Shown: in pieces, positions 52,494 to 64,000 of the stretch
How positions within the stretch are numbered: the stretch's first letter is position 1
How the letters are laid out: each line of letters begins with the position of its first letter
NCBI GenBank assembly: GCA_016748015.1
Contig: JAAOMT010000760.1
Span: forward strand, 696,216 to 760,215
Length of the DNA: 64,000 nt
Direction: 5' to 3'
Source: Geosiphon pyriformis
Lineage: Eukaryota > Glomeromycota > Glomeromycetes > Archaeosporales > Geosiphonaceae
Translations under genes and position numbers: made by a program
The notes under the pieces: generated by a model
What the model saw: the letters and a program-made list of their open reading frames with translations, nothing else
Told to the model about the DNA's origin: nothing
Databases searched by the model: none

Positions 52494-55215
52494 TTACCAT
52501 AAGGGGTTGCATGATAATAGCGAAAATCGAAATGCTAAAATTATCTTGGCATCGGCAGCTGAGTTGATTGAAGAAATTTATAATAATGATTTTAAATATT
52601 AATTAATTTCGAATGTAAAACAAAAGTAAATTTGTAAAGATGAAAAATCTTTATCCCTAAAGGCTCAAAAGTTGGTAAAAAATCATAGAGAAATCAAATT
52701 CAACTGGAATAAATTATTTTAAGATTGACAAGTTCATTTAATCCTTTTCATTTCCTTTTTCAATAAGAGAAATGAGCCTTGTACATGAAAGAAGTCTACA
52801 GTCCAATCGCAATTCATATTTTTATAAAAAATTTATTAGTTGTCTTGAATTCATGAGTCTTTTTAAATCTTTCTTTGAGTTCGAAAAATATGATTTTCCA
52901 AGTATATTTAGAACAATTACCTGTTATTAACCTATTTGTACATCATAATAATACTTTTATTAGTATTGAAAAAAAATGAACATATACATAATATTTTTGA
53001 GTTTGTTAGGCTGATTAGTAATATTTGTATTTGTTCATGTTATTAATAAAGCGGATGATTACAATTTAAGTTTAATTGTAATTTAACACTTTGAAAATGG
53101 GTGACTAAACCTTCAAAGTATCAATTAATAACAAAATTTGTAAATAAATATTTTTTGAGTCAAGGATTTTTCAATCATAAAGATGAAAATACACTTATTT
53201 AGGAATCCCAAAATAAGCCAAAATAAGTATCATAGTTTTAGTAATTTTTAATATAATTCAAGTAATAAAATATTTGGAAAGTTAATTATGTATTCATTGC
53301 CTATTTTCATGAATAAAAAGACTCATTATTTAACTGTTTTCCATTTTCTTAAGGACTTGAGAGGCATCGTTAATAATTTTTCAAATCTTTATTTTTTTTT
53401 CATACCAATAACAAAATATATTGACCTTATTTTATAATGGCATTAAATAAATATCTAACATACTTATTGTTAAATAATGTTTAAATTTAATATGTGATTT
53501 TGGTTATTACTTAATTCAACTTTGTAAGTAGTAAAATAAATTAAAACTGCGTTGAAAATGTATGCATAGAAACTTAAAATTAAGGGATTGATCTAATAAC
53601 AAAAATAAAATGTAAAATATTAGATAGAGTATTTCTTAATAGTTTATTATCTTTAAATTAATAAAAACTAATTTTTTGTTTCTAAGACTTTATGTCTATT
53701 GACTTTTAATTTTGATTTTACTAAAAAGTATTTTTGTACATGCATTTATAATTTTTTTATTTGAGCTTATTTTTTTAACTTGATTGATTTTGTCACATAA
53801 TTTCAAAGTTTTTAAAAAATTGGAAAATTACAATCTAAATAATATTTTTTTATGCAAATAAAAAAAGTTCTAAATTATAATTCTTAAACCCGAATTCAGC
53901 AATTCAATTAAAATAAATATTAAATTTATATATAAATAACAATTTGTTTTATCTAAGATATAAATAAAAATTTAAAATAACATATAAATAAATACGTTTA
54001 TTTAAAAAAATTTCCAAAAAAATTGTTTTACGATATTTAAATATTTATATTTATATTTTTAAAATTTGTGTAAATTCAAAATAGGTATTTGGTTTTTAAA
54101 ATAGTTTAATATTTAAACCAAAAAATGAAAAATAAATTTTTCATGCAATTATTAAACAAATAAATTATACCAATTTTTATATTATTTTAATTTAAAAAGA
54201 AATAAATTAAAGCTGTTTTTTTACATCAACAATAAAGTTTTTTTAAAGTCTTTTTCAATTGCTTATAATTTGTGCTTAATTATTATTTAAATCCAAATAT
54301 TAATTTTTTACTTACATTGATCTAAATTCAAGTGTTTAGTTTAAAATATTGTTTTCAAAGTAATATTTTTTAATTCGCGTCATAAAAATTTAAAACCGTT
54401 GACGTGAAAACTATTATTTTGAAATCGCAAGATAAAGATTTAAAACCTTTTAATTTTGTATCCTCTCTTGTTAGCCTATATAAAAATTTAATTGGATAAA
54501 TTTGGCTCTTTGAGATAAGGACTTTAATTATTTACCATTCGAAAATCAATTATTAAAGACATGGACATATTGACTCTTTTAAAATTTAGTTTGGAACTTT
54601 CTAAGGTGATTTTGAAAAATTAAATATTTTCTTAGTTATTTTCTTAGAAGCTTAACTAAAAATAATTAAATAAAGACCCTTTTTTACTTTAAGCCAATCA
54701 GTTCCTGAAATTCTTGTCCCAAGAGAAAGATATTTTTATTAAAATTTGTCAGCATTGTTTTATTCCCTTTTAAAACTCCTTCTGATTTAAACTGATCAAA
54801 AGTGGTGCTATTACTTATCTAGTAAATTCAAAAATGAGTGTACTTATTTTTTATCAAAAATATTAAATGGCATGAAAATATATATACAGTTAACCATATA
54901 AAGAAAAAATTTATGAAATAATGTTTTCAAAGTGGAAAGACTTCATATAGGAGGCTGTCTTTTATTTTTAATCAAGGTTCTCATATTCACCCACTGTAAA
55001 TATTTTGCATTTCACCTAACTGTTTTCTTTCGAAATCTTTGGCATTGGATTTTTCAAACCGAATCAATTTGATTGATTTAGGCCGACTCGATGAGTTTCT
55101 GTTATGTTTGAAAATCAATTATAATCAAGCAATCTTAAATGGAAAGATTACAAACTATATTCAATAAAGTAAAAATTTATTACTCATAGTTTAAAGATTT
55201 TTAGCGATTTTTTTT
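52494..55215. other. Intergenic AT-rich region
   Basis: No gene, repeat array or structured element recognised in about 2.7 kb. Composition becomes desert-like between about 53000 and 54500. Confidence 0.5.
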
Positions 55216-56470
55216 TTAGAGGAGTGTGTCTGAAACATAAATTGATGGCTTAGGAGGTGGACATACACCAAAGCAAGGACCGTAGTGTGGAGATACTTCA
55301 GGTACTACAAATTGATTGTTGCATTCCTATAATTTAAAAAAAACCCCCCGATATCAATCAAAGGGAAGTTAGAATAAGGTATAAAAGATCTTTTGTAAAC
55401 GATAAAAAGGTTACCATATTCTCTTTGATAGAAAGGGTATCATCTGGTGGTTGGGTTCCAACACATCGATACACCTCAGAAAATGGACATTTACAATTAT
55501 CATTAAACCAATATTCCGTTTCATGATGCCGAAAATCAGTAAGTCCTTATGGCATCCTTGAGAAATAATCATTCGAATGTGTTAATCGGTAGAAAGATAT
55601 ATTTGGAAGAGACCCAACATATTTTTGCAAATTCTTTATTTCCCATTCGTGGTTGTCTTAATGTGATCTAAATAAGATGATAGTTGTAATGCAGCGAAAA
55701 CTGCGTGAACTGAATTTCAAAAATAAAGAATGAATTAGTTAATTAACTACTCAATTAATTATTAAATTTAATTCTGAAAACAATTTTTTAATCATTCATG
55801 TGGAATATAATTTACCACCAGCAATAGAATGACCAACGATATTAACCCTAAGTGTTTCTTGTTTCATCAATTTTTTAATTTTGGAAAAAATATTTAATCT
55901 CGTTTTTCGAAATTGGAACCAGAATCCTCCGTCAACAGCAGCCTTTTGACCTCCTCGAGGAAAGATAAAAAGTTTTTGCGACCTGCGGAACCAGTCATTC
56001 GGTTTGCCTTAAAGTAAACAATTACCATTCGTTCTTTGTTTTTTTCATCTTGCGAAATAGGAAGTTCTCTTAACTTTGTTTCAGCTAAAAATTTTAAATA
56101 CGATTGAGGAAAAAGATCGGACTTGTTAAAATTATTCGAAATTCTTACCATAAATACCTCCTCCAACATGACTAATATCATCCTGAATGCAATGACCAAG
56201 TCAGGCATAGTATGTCATTATTTCAAATATGGCTAAAAGTTTAGTGTCAGTCACCAAAACCTTTTTGTTGATATCTTCAACTCTTGCAATAAGCTTTCCT
56301 GTTTTAAGTCCATCATTTAGGCTTCTTTTCTTTAAATAACCTTTTGACCTCGGTATTTTTGTTTGACCCTTTCAAACTCGTGGTTTTTGCTTTTTCAAAC
56401 AAAATTAAGAGGGTTGTGGGAAATAATCCTATAAGAAAATTTAGAACGTGATTTACATTGATTTTAAAAA
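55216..56470 (-). pseudogene. Third class 3 lipase copy, disabled, with GHSIAGG still present
   Basis: Reading the minus strand from about 56470: a hydrophobic start (LIGLFPTTLLILF), KLIARVEDINKKVLVTDTK, DDISHVGGGIYG, a shifted segment, AVDGGFWFQFRKTRL, RVNIVGHSIAGG, VFAALQLSSYL, QPRMGNKEFAK, YVGSLPNISFYRLTHSNDYF, HHETEYWFNDNCKCPF, and ECNNQF with a stop at 55216-55218. These follow the order of the two other lipases. Damage seen: several frame changes, an extra A in the run before YVGSL, a TAA after FSRMP, and a probable internal deletion before QPRMG. The nucleophile serine is present here. The C-terminal HYGPCFG keeps the histidine position. Confidence 0.75.
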
Positions 56471-56548
56471 TTTTATTAAATTACGGTAAAATCTTCATTT
56501 ATGTTCAATAATATTTTGTTAAGAAGATAGCTAGCTTTTTATTCCAGG

Positions 56549-56550
<2 letters not shown>

Positions 56551-56581
<31 letters not shown>
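56551..56581. repeat. (TGA)10 microsatellite
   Basis: Ten exact trinucleotide units, a different motif from the AAT/ATT arrays elsewhere in the window. Confidence 0.9.
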
Positions 56582-56583
<2 letters not shown>

Positions 56584-58738
56584 AATTAAGCATGAAAAGA
56601 AGAAGGCAATAATAAATATATATAAAGTGGAAAGTCTAGATTTATATTTTTTTGGTTGTAGTTTGAAAGTGGAACTATCATTTCACAAATCTTGTGCTCA
56701 AATAAAAATTTTGCATCAAAAATTATTTCGAATTTTTTTCCCTTCAAATATGAGATATCATTTCTGATTTGATATCAACTTTTTTTTACTTGAGGGTATT
56801 TAAATTTCCTCAAAATCCGCAACCTAAAATTCTGATCCAATACATAATAGGCCAGATCAAAAATGAAATTAATCATAATATTATGTATTTGATAGGAAAA
56901 GATTTAATAAACAAATAAACAAAAAAAAAGCAAAAAAAGAGATAATATTTTAACATAGCACGAATGTGCTATGCTCTATTTGGAATCAAGCGATTGGAAA
57001 AGAATTCCTAGCATTAAATGGATAAGCCACATATGAATGAATTGGATTTTTTTTGCCAATTGAAACCTCATCCGTTAATTACCTGAAATGATAATTTTGA
57101 AAGAAATTATTTTTTCTAAAAGAAAAAAGGCATCTGAAATATGAAATGCATTTGTCTGTTACTATTAATTTTAATGATGAGTGTATATTTTATTAAAGTT
57201 TTTTCATAATTAATACAAATAACATGGCCCTTTTTAAAAAAAAAATGGCTCTAATAAGTCTAAAATTTTGACTGAATTCTATACTGAAAATCTGTATTTT
57301 TTTTCAGCTTAATTGAATTATGTGTCATCACTAAAAATGGAATACTTAAAATTTAAAAAATTCTCACCAGTTTGTAGCTCAGAGACAAAAGGTTTCAGCC
57401 CTTAATAAAATTATTGGCAGTTGCGATGGTTGTTTAGTATAGCTTTATGTTTTCAACATATTAGAAAAAATATTAAATTGATTTGAGCTTAAAAAGTTTT
57501 TGTTTATTGTGAATTCAGGTTCTTTTAAATTGATTTTAAAATATGGTTAATTTTGATTTTAATTTATTTTTTAAAGCATATAATATATATTCCAATACTT
57601 TTATAATTCTTTGGGCTTTGATTTTACCAATATATTTTAAATTTGAATTTTTATATTATAATCTAATTTCAAATATTTATAATATTTGTCTTTTCAAAAT
57701 TCTCAAAATCTTGATTAATAAATATTATTTTAGCTATTTTTTATTTATATTCAATGTTTTATTAAATTATTTATTTATTTTTTTAAATTAAATTATGAAG
57801 AAAATTTATTAATAAATATACATATTTTTTGATTAATTAAAATATTATTTAAATGATAAAAAAATTTGCTTTTAATTTAGTTGTCAATTTATTTAACTTT
57901 TTTTTTAAAAAACATTAATCGAAGCTTTTCTTTTTGCTTAAAACTTGTTCAAACTTTTAATATTTTAAAAATTTTCTCTCTTAAATTCCAGAGAAACTTG
58001 AATAATTTTCTTAAACATTTCATTGCGAATATTATTGAATTGATGACCCTAGGAATTTAAATTATATTCCCAATTTTTCAAAAGCTTTTTATTTGACCTT
58101 TTCAATTGTATTAATAATTTTAAAAATTCAGCAAGGATTTAATGCGTGTATCATATAGTCAAGTATAAAATGTGAATTTATCGTATGTTTTTATTTTTAA
58201 CATGGATCCTTCTTTAAATTTTCATCATTGAAATCTGTAGGATTTAATTTATTGAATCAGAAAATTTAAATGCCTGCATACATTAGGCAAAAGGGATCTT
58301 CTAAATATTCCAATTCTGAAAAAAAATATGCAGTCCAATTATACCACAATGCAAGTCATACAACACACAAATTATTATTTTCAACTCCATATATCGACTT
58401 CAAACGAATGTCGTTTGCGATTTTCCCAACTTTCTGCTGATCACCTAGTCAAATCAGGACAACTTCCATTTACGAAAACGTTTTATTTTAAGTTTTAGTC
58501 CGTATAAATATATAAAAGACTTCTAACTTGTTAAGAAATAATTGATTTTTTTTTCGTAATGGTTTTGTAAAAATCAAAAATGCTCATGATCATCTTTTAT
58601 CGTCATCATGATAACAAATGTTCATAGACTTCATCTTTTTAAAATATCTAACCATTAAAACTAATTATTCTCAGGAGATGGTGAATCCTTGCTTTGAAAT
58701 TTCATAATACCAGAAAGTTTTCATTTCTCTTCAGGATA

Positions 58739-58739
<1 letters not shown>

Positions 58740-58808
<69 letters not shown>
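58740..58808. repeat. (ATT)n microsatellite
   Basis: About 23 uninterrupted ATT units. Confidence 0.95.
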
Positions 58809-59068
58809 TTAAGGTCTTTGATGTTTTATTTATCTGCTTGTTTTTAAATTAACAATTACATGCATCTAGATTTTGGGTATGAACTTCTTAGAAGCTTTCC
58901 AGAATAAATATTTAAATATCTTTTAAGGTTTTCATTGAATACTCTGTGCTTATCATAAAAACCGAATAAATGTTAAAGTAATATCAGAAGTGAAAAGGGA
59001 GTGTGTGTAATATTGTACAAAGGAAATTCGAAAAACTATAATTAAAACAAAAATTTGATTTTTAACAT

Positions 59069-61124
59069 CTAATCTAAACTTTCCATCTCAATTTTCTCAC
59101 ATTCAAGCCGTGATTCCGATAGGCTCGATGGTTCTATCGTTTTATTTTTTAGATTAGGCATTTTTGAAAGCCACATCTGTGGTTGTAATGGATTTAAGTG
59201 AATGCTGGAGTAGCCTGGCGTTAACATTGAATAGAAATTTGAAGTTCTATGTCCGGGATTCGATGAAATACTACTTTGTGATAGCTGTCGCCTTTGAAAT
59301 TTTACAGTTGGTTCGATTGGTATTAAGGGTAATTTTGTGTTGGTACTTGATACTATAGGGCTTGAATTATATCTTGAATCTGGCTCAACATTAGTTGAAG
59401 ACTTTTCATTGATGACGTTAATTGGACCTAATGGTGGTTTCGATGGTCCCGGGGATGGAGATCGTGAACCAGTTGATGATGAACCAAATTTATTATGTGA
59501 AAATGATGATCGGCGGGATGGCAATCTGGATGGAGTTCGCGAGGGAGCCCTGGAAGCAGGACCACCGGATTTTTTTGCAAAAAATCGAAAGGTTTTAGTA
59601 TATGTTTTATAAATTTCCATTTCTTCCGTAATTGTGCTTATCATTTCATCGAATTGATCCGAGGAAATGTTCATCAATGGTGCCAGTTTAAGTTTCATTT
59701 GACGCAAACTTTGTATATAGTTTTGAAGGGCCTAGGAAAAAGTAAAATTTTTTAAGAAAGAATAAACAAAGGAATTTCCAGTCAATACATTATCGTATAT
59801 ACCAGTTCACTAAATCTACCACCATGTTTTCCTAATGGTAATTGACGTTCTTGTGGATAGACATCGAGTACTTTCTGTGTAGATTTCAAATAATTTGAAA
59901 TCTCAGAGGAAACGCTGGTTTTTAAGTCTTGTGAATGAGTTAATGATTTCCCTATAAAAGAATGACTCTTTAGTAAGATTTTGAAAAAATAAATTTTGTT
60001 GAAAGAATAAAAGAAAAAATTGATTGATTAAATGAATGACATACGGAATTCCTCAATACACATCGTTATAGGTCCTTGGCTTTCCAAAGTTTGATTTAAT
60101 GACATCTTGGAGACACACAAAAATGGTTGGTTGGTGTTAAATCTGTTGCTGAGAACTTAATTACACAATACGGAAAAAAAGTCTATATAAAATTGTAAAT
60201 TCAGCTCACCACTTCAATCCATCCACCTGGCTTTGTAACTCGAACCAAGTCCTTTATAATTATTTCTTCCCAATTATTTCCTCTATCTTTAGGCTCCAAA
60301 AGTTTAAAATATACAAAATCAAAAGTATTCTCCAAGAAATCTACACTTTTTTTAAGATTGGCATCTTGAAATCGAACGTTTGCAGGCAAATTTACAAGAT
60401 CTTTACTTGGAAAAACTGGGGATGCAACATCAATGGCATTAAAATGAGCAAAAGGATAAGTTTTTGCCATTTCTCGTGTCCAATCTCCAGCACCGCAACT
60501 TTTCAAAAAAATTAAAATTAAAAAGTTGAGAATTAAACCAAGACTTTTGTGTGCGTAAAAAAAGAAAAAAATCAAAATTTTAGCCTACCAAACCTCAAGT
60601 ACTTCAATACCGCCCATTTTCAACATGGTCTCAGTGGGTGAAGAATAATTTCCATTCCATACATGCTTTAACACCTCATGTTGCGTATTTAGTCTTTCAA
60701 TTTCTTGCTCTTTCGTTGGTGATGTGTATATATAATTTTCATGAAAATTGAATTTTTGCTCACTTTGAATTGACATATTTGTATTGACAGTTATCGTTTC
60801 CTGACTTTGATTTTTTTGTTGTGGGAACGATTTTGAGTTGTCTTTCAAACTGAAAGAAGATTTAGAAGATCGTTTTGCTAATCGATGAAGTTTGGGGAAG
60901 TGTAAGACGTGACTGTTATGGGTTTTAGGCGGTTTTGTTTGTGGTTCAGGGTAACTATAAGGATTTTGATGTTTCTGGGGCTTTTCATAAGTATCGTCTT
61001 GTTTGGAAAGGGTTTGTTTTGAATGACATTTACCCATTTTTTGAGTTTCTTGATTATTTTTTTTGGAAAAGGTTGAGTTTTTCCTTTCGCTTTTAAAAAG
61101 TAATTTTTCTATTCTTAAAGGCAT
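59069..61124 (-). CDS. SAM-dependent methyltransferase, LaeA/UMTA-like, with disordered tails
   Basis: Five exons (minus): 61124-60589, 60498-60210, 60105-60045, 59951-59803, 59731-59069; 565 residues from the first ATG. Motif I reads VLEVCCGAGDWT across the exon 1/2 junction (residues about 175-186), followed by AIDVASP (acidic residue of motif II), FDFVYFKLL and TKPGGWIEV. A GTGAGC donor right after WIEV joins in phase to MSLNQTLESQGPITM, giving the usual C-terminal half: LPLGKHGGRFSEL, LAPLMNISSDQFDEM and TYTKTFRF. Beyond this lies a Ser/Pro/Arg-rich tail of about 150 residues. The N-terminal about 140 residues are basic and low-complexity. A second ATG at 61037 starts MGKCHSKQ, an N-myristoylation-like motif, and has a better Kozak context (A at -3, G at +4). 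Either start is possible. Substrate unknown. Confidence 0.8.
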
Positions 61125-64000
61125 TAATTATTAAATTTTCAATTCAAAAATTTTCAGTCACTCTTATCTCTGGTCCGTTGAAAAATATCCCCAAACAAAT
61201 AACAGGTCAATAGGCGTGGTATTTGTTTAATTTAATTTGTTATCTTTTAACTATTGTTTTTTTTTGATTATTATAAAAACTTTAATGTTTTCACTATTAA
61301 TACAAAATTATTTTGAACAACAATGGTCTAGTTATGGCACACTGAAGAAGTATTTATATTGTAGGTAAATTGAAATGATGTGGAAAATCTGTTAACCATA
61401 GGATTTTTCCAAAAAGGGGGATTCTTTTTAGAGAGGTAAAATTTAGCATTTCATTGTGAATAGAATTTGCTTTAAGGCTGTAATAGGATGGAATTGTTAT
61501 CATGAATTTTGAAACTATCAAATTCTGAAGAGATAGGATAAAAATTGAATGATTTTATCGCTATTGTATAATCGAGGAATGAGAGGTTTCATTATACGGA
61601 CAGGTGGTACAAAATATCGGGCGTTTGAGATAGTTCCCGGTCGCCCGTAACTTACATTTTCGACAATCATGTGATACACGAAATTCCTGGGATATCAATG
61701 CCTATAGGATGCAAAACTGCCCGTGCGCAACTGTTATATTTTTAAAGCCTTTTTAACTTTCAGATTATGTATTTCCGGTTGTGATTAGGACATTTTGAAC
61801 TTGATATTTTTAAATTTATTGAACCCTTGAACTAATTTAACAGTATCATGTTAACTTCTTTTATGGTTAGAGCAGTTACTAGACTCTCATGAAATCATGT
61901 GATATTCACTTGGTATTTTTTTTTTCAGAAAAAAATGAACAATCTCGTTTCATTGCTAGTGAAGAAATGTCTTTGTTTGGCTTATTAATAATCGAGAAAT
62001 CATACCTAATTTAGTTTTGTATAACTAGAAAAAATGTCATGCCATGCCAGGCTAGTCCGGACCATGATGACATAAATTTGCAACGGCTAGCGTATTTTTC
62101 AAAGGGAACGATGAAACACACTAATTAAAAAAGAGCGTATCCCGGTTGTAAAACCTGGTAATCTCATTTAACCATTGAACTTATTCAATATCGCCGATTG
62201 AATAAGTTCAATGATTAAAAGAACTGTGAAGTAGTCAAAAAAGGAAAAGAATTTTCATAGTGATCATCCATAATTTTTAAGGCGTATATTTGCATTGCAT
62301 CATTATATCATTGTGCTTTTGTTATTTTTATAAATAGAATACTAAACGTGTAAAAGACAAAGTATTTGCTCTAACTACCTAAAATAAACTCAAAAAATTT
62401 ATTTCTTTTTAGCAAATAATTCTTTGATAACTATGATTTACTCCTGAAAATATGATGAAAATTAATTAGCTACTATTTCATATATATTGTTAAGTATACT
62501 ATCAATTGTTCCCATCAGATAAGCGGTTTCATGCAAATCCTTATTAGATTTAATTTATAAAAATCTTTTTTCAATTAACCATCATCAAAACCATACTTTG
62601 TGCTTTGAACACTAAAAGCAAATATTGATTTCCTTCGGTTTACTGTTGGTTTGTGCGAGTCAAAATACCCATTTATAGTCTCATTGAGAAATTTATACTT
62701 TTTTACAGAAATATTTTTATCAAAAATTAATAAAGGTTCAGAAACGTGTCCAATCTAATAGATACAACCCAAGAAAAGGTAAAAGTAGCTATTTGTTTTT
62801 GTTTTTTCTTAAATGATTGTTTTATTTGATTATATTCACTCACCCATCAGGTAATTATGAAAAGCTTGTTGTTAACTTGATATAGCAAAAAGTTAATTTA
62901 AAATTTTCATTTTTTTATGTAATTGTAGTATTGTTTTTTTACAAATGTTCTAAATATGAATTATTTGTACAATATCATTTTTATTAATCTTGAATTTTAA
63001 TTTTTGTTTTAAAAAAAATTTCTTATGATTAATTATAATTTTATAATTCTTAGACCAATTATTGTAATTATTAATTTATTTAATAATTATTACAAAATAA
63101 ATTTATGAAACATAATAGTATTTTTTATTACTTTTAATATTGTTAGTTTATTAATTGAATTATTATTTGTTTTAAATTTTTTTCAAAAATTTTAAATAAA
63201 AAATAATGATTGATATTAATTTGATTAATAATAATAAATTCTATATACTGTATAATTTTTAATGAATTAGTTATAAAAAAATTTTATTCAATAATTTTAA
63301 GTTTGATTTTTAAGATATATAAAAAAATAATTGAACTTTATTGTATTTACTTAATCAATTAATTTTGTGAGTTTTTTAATATTATGCAAAATTAAAGATT
63401 TTATTAAATTATTAAATTTTTGGTTAAATATATGACTTTATTCCAAAAATGGAATATTTTTTTGCATTATATTTATGAATAAAGTTATGAATCAAAATAA
63501 GAAAAATATATATTTAATAAAAAAAATAATAATAACCAAAATTATTTGTAATACGATATAAAAAATATCAAAAAATTACAAAATATCTAATTTTATTAAA
63601 AATTAAACTCTATTTCAATGTTTAATAACTTATTTAAAAAACTTGAAGCTATTTTATTTTATTTTAAAGTAATAAAAATTATTATATAATTTTATTTAAT
63701 ATACATATTATCTATATTAAATCATCTTTTAAATATTACAAAACTTTGTTAAAAAATTGTAATCTTGTTAAACGGTTTTAAAACAAACTTATTAACCATT
63801 ACTTAAAAAATTTGATAAAATTCTTCAACAAATATAAAAAAACAATAATACAAAATAAAATTACAAATATAACTAATAATATTACAGAAATCACAATTAA
63901 TTAAGCTTATATAAGTTAAATTTATATGTTATTTTAATCACAAAAGTATTTGTTATAATAATAATAATAATAATAATACTTAATTTTATTATTAATGTGT
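61125..64000. other. Intergenic region passing into AT-rich desert
   Basis: No gene supported. From about 62830 to the window end the DNA is desert-like, ending with an (AAT)n run at about 63957-63978. The one structured item is the hairpin at 62167-62219. Confidence 0.5.
62167..62219. repeat. 23-bp hairpin with a 7-base loop
   Basis: tttaaccattgaacttattc... (62167-62189) pairs with 62197-62219 (attgaataagttcaatg...) with a single mismatch (c/t) and the loop atcgccg. It is not followed by a T run, so it does not look like a terminator. It could be a small inverted-repeat element or a small-RNA precursor. Confidence 0.8.

Larger units (their letters stand above)
56471..59068. other. Intergenic AT-rich region with two microsatellites
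   Basis: No gene supported. It holds (TGA)10 at 56551-56581 and (ATT)n at 58740-58808. The ORF at 57543-57791 is made of Phe, Ile, Asn, Leu and Tyr codons only and is a composition artefact. Confidence 0.5.

Noticed and set aside
56949-56980. Small palindrome catagcac-gaat-gtgctatg
   Set aside because: Only 8 paired bases and no T run or flanking duplication; within chance for this length of sequence.
57543-57791. 82-codon ORF starting MVNFDFNLFFKAYN
   Set aside because: Codon content is what random AT-rich DNA gives (Phe, Ile, Asn, Leu, Tyr); no domain.
59069-60105. Separate 290-residue protein starting at ATG 60105
   Set aside because: Its N-terminal half is the expected C-terminal half of the methyltransferase, and a phase-matched donor and acceptor join the two.
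62570-62780. Possible short exon after a tttttacag acceptor (reads VQKRVQSNRYNPRKG)
   Set aside because: No second exon, start or stop partner could be found before the desert at 62830.

Overview
The window looks like nuclear DNA of an AT-rich fungus with many introns. The best match is an arbuscular mycorrhizal fungus (Glomeromycotina, Rhizophagus-like). This is inferred from short GT-AG introns of about 65-110 bp, very AT-rich intergenic DNA, a decayed kinase with a CxxC..CxxC leader and a SGN box as in the expanded kinases of those fungi, plus a glyoxal oxidase, class 3 lipases and a LaeA/UMTA-type methyltransferase. No database search was possible, so the taxon is an inference. All exon boundaries were set by hand from splice sites, phase and protein continuity.

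Layout. 1-590: 3' end of a probable GPI-anchored secreted protein. 591-6050: AT-rich desert holding one decayed retroposon copy. 9481-11564: complete seven-exon glyoxal oxidase. 16106-19070 and 37083-39750: two arms of an inverted duplication, each carrying a five-exon class 3 lipase with its promoter. Between the arms are a PARP-like fragment (19531-19815), an unrecognised single-pass membrane protein (19919-20919, minus), a DH-only RhoGEF (27903-29487, minus) and a large AT-rich, microsatellite-rich stretch that includes a 12-C tract with G-quadruplex potential. 39773-40216: a decayed ORF of repetitive-element type. 40440-46200: a second desert containing a better preserved retroposon copy with target-site duplications. 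46217-46975: a kinase pseudogene. 47996-50706: a probable MITE and two degraded gene remnants. 51202-52493: intact PAQR/Izh-type membrane receptor. 55216-56470: a third lipase copy, now a pseudogene. 59069-61124 (minus): one five-exon methyltransferase that is easily mistaken for two genes. 61125-64000: no gene, one strong hairpin, then desert again.

The most notable point is the lipase group. The two copies with intact reading frames have lost the GxSxG serine (the motif reads GWGTG), although the Asp and His positions remain. The third copy, which has frameshifts and stops, still has GHSIAGG. Seven differences in 129 codons of exon 4, against more diverged flanks, suggest that the serine-less copies are under protein-level constraint, as expected of pseudoenzymes with a non-hydrolytic role. 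Apart from this family the genes do not form an obvious pathway; the window is a gene-poor mosaic of single genes, duplications and decayed repeats.
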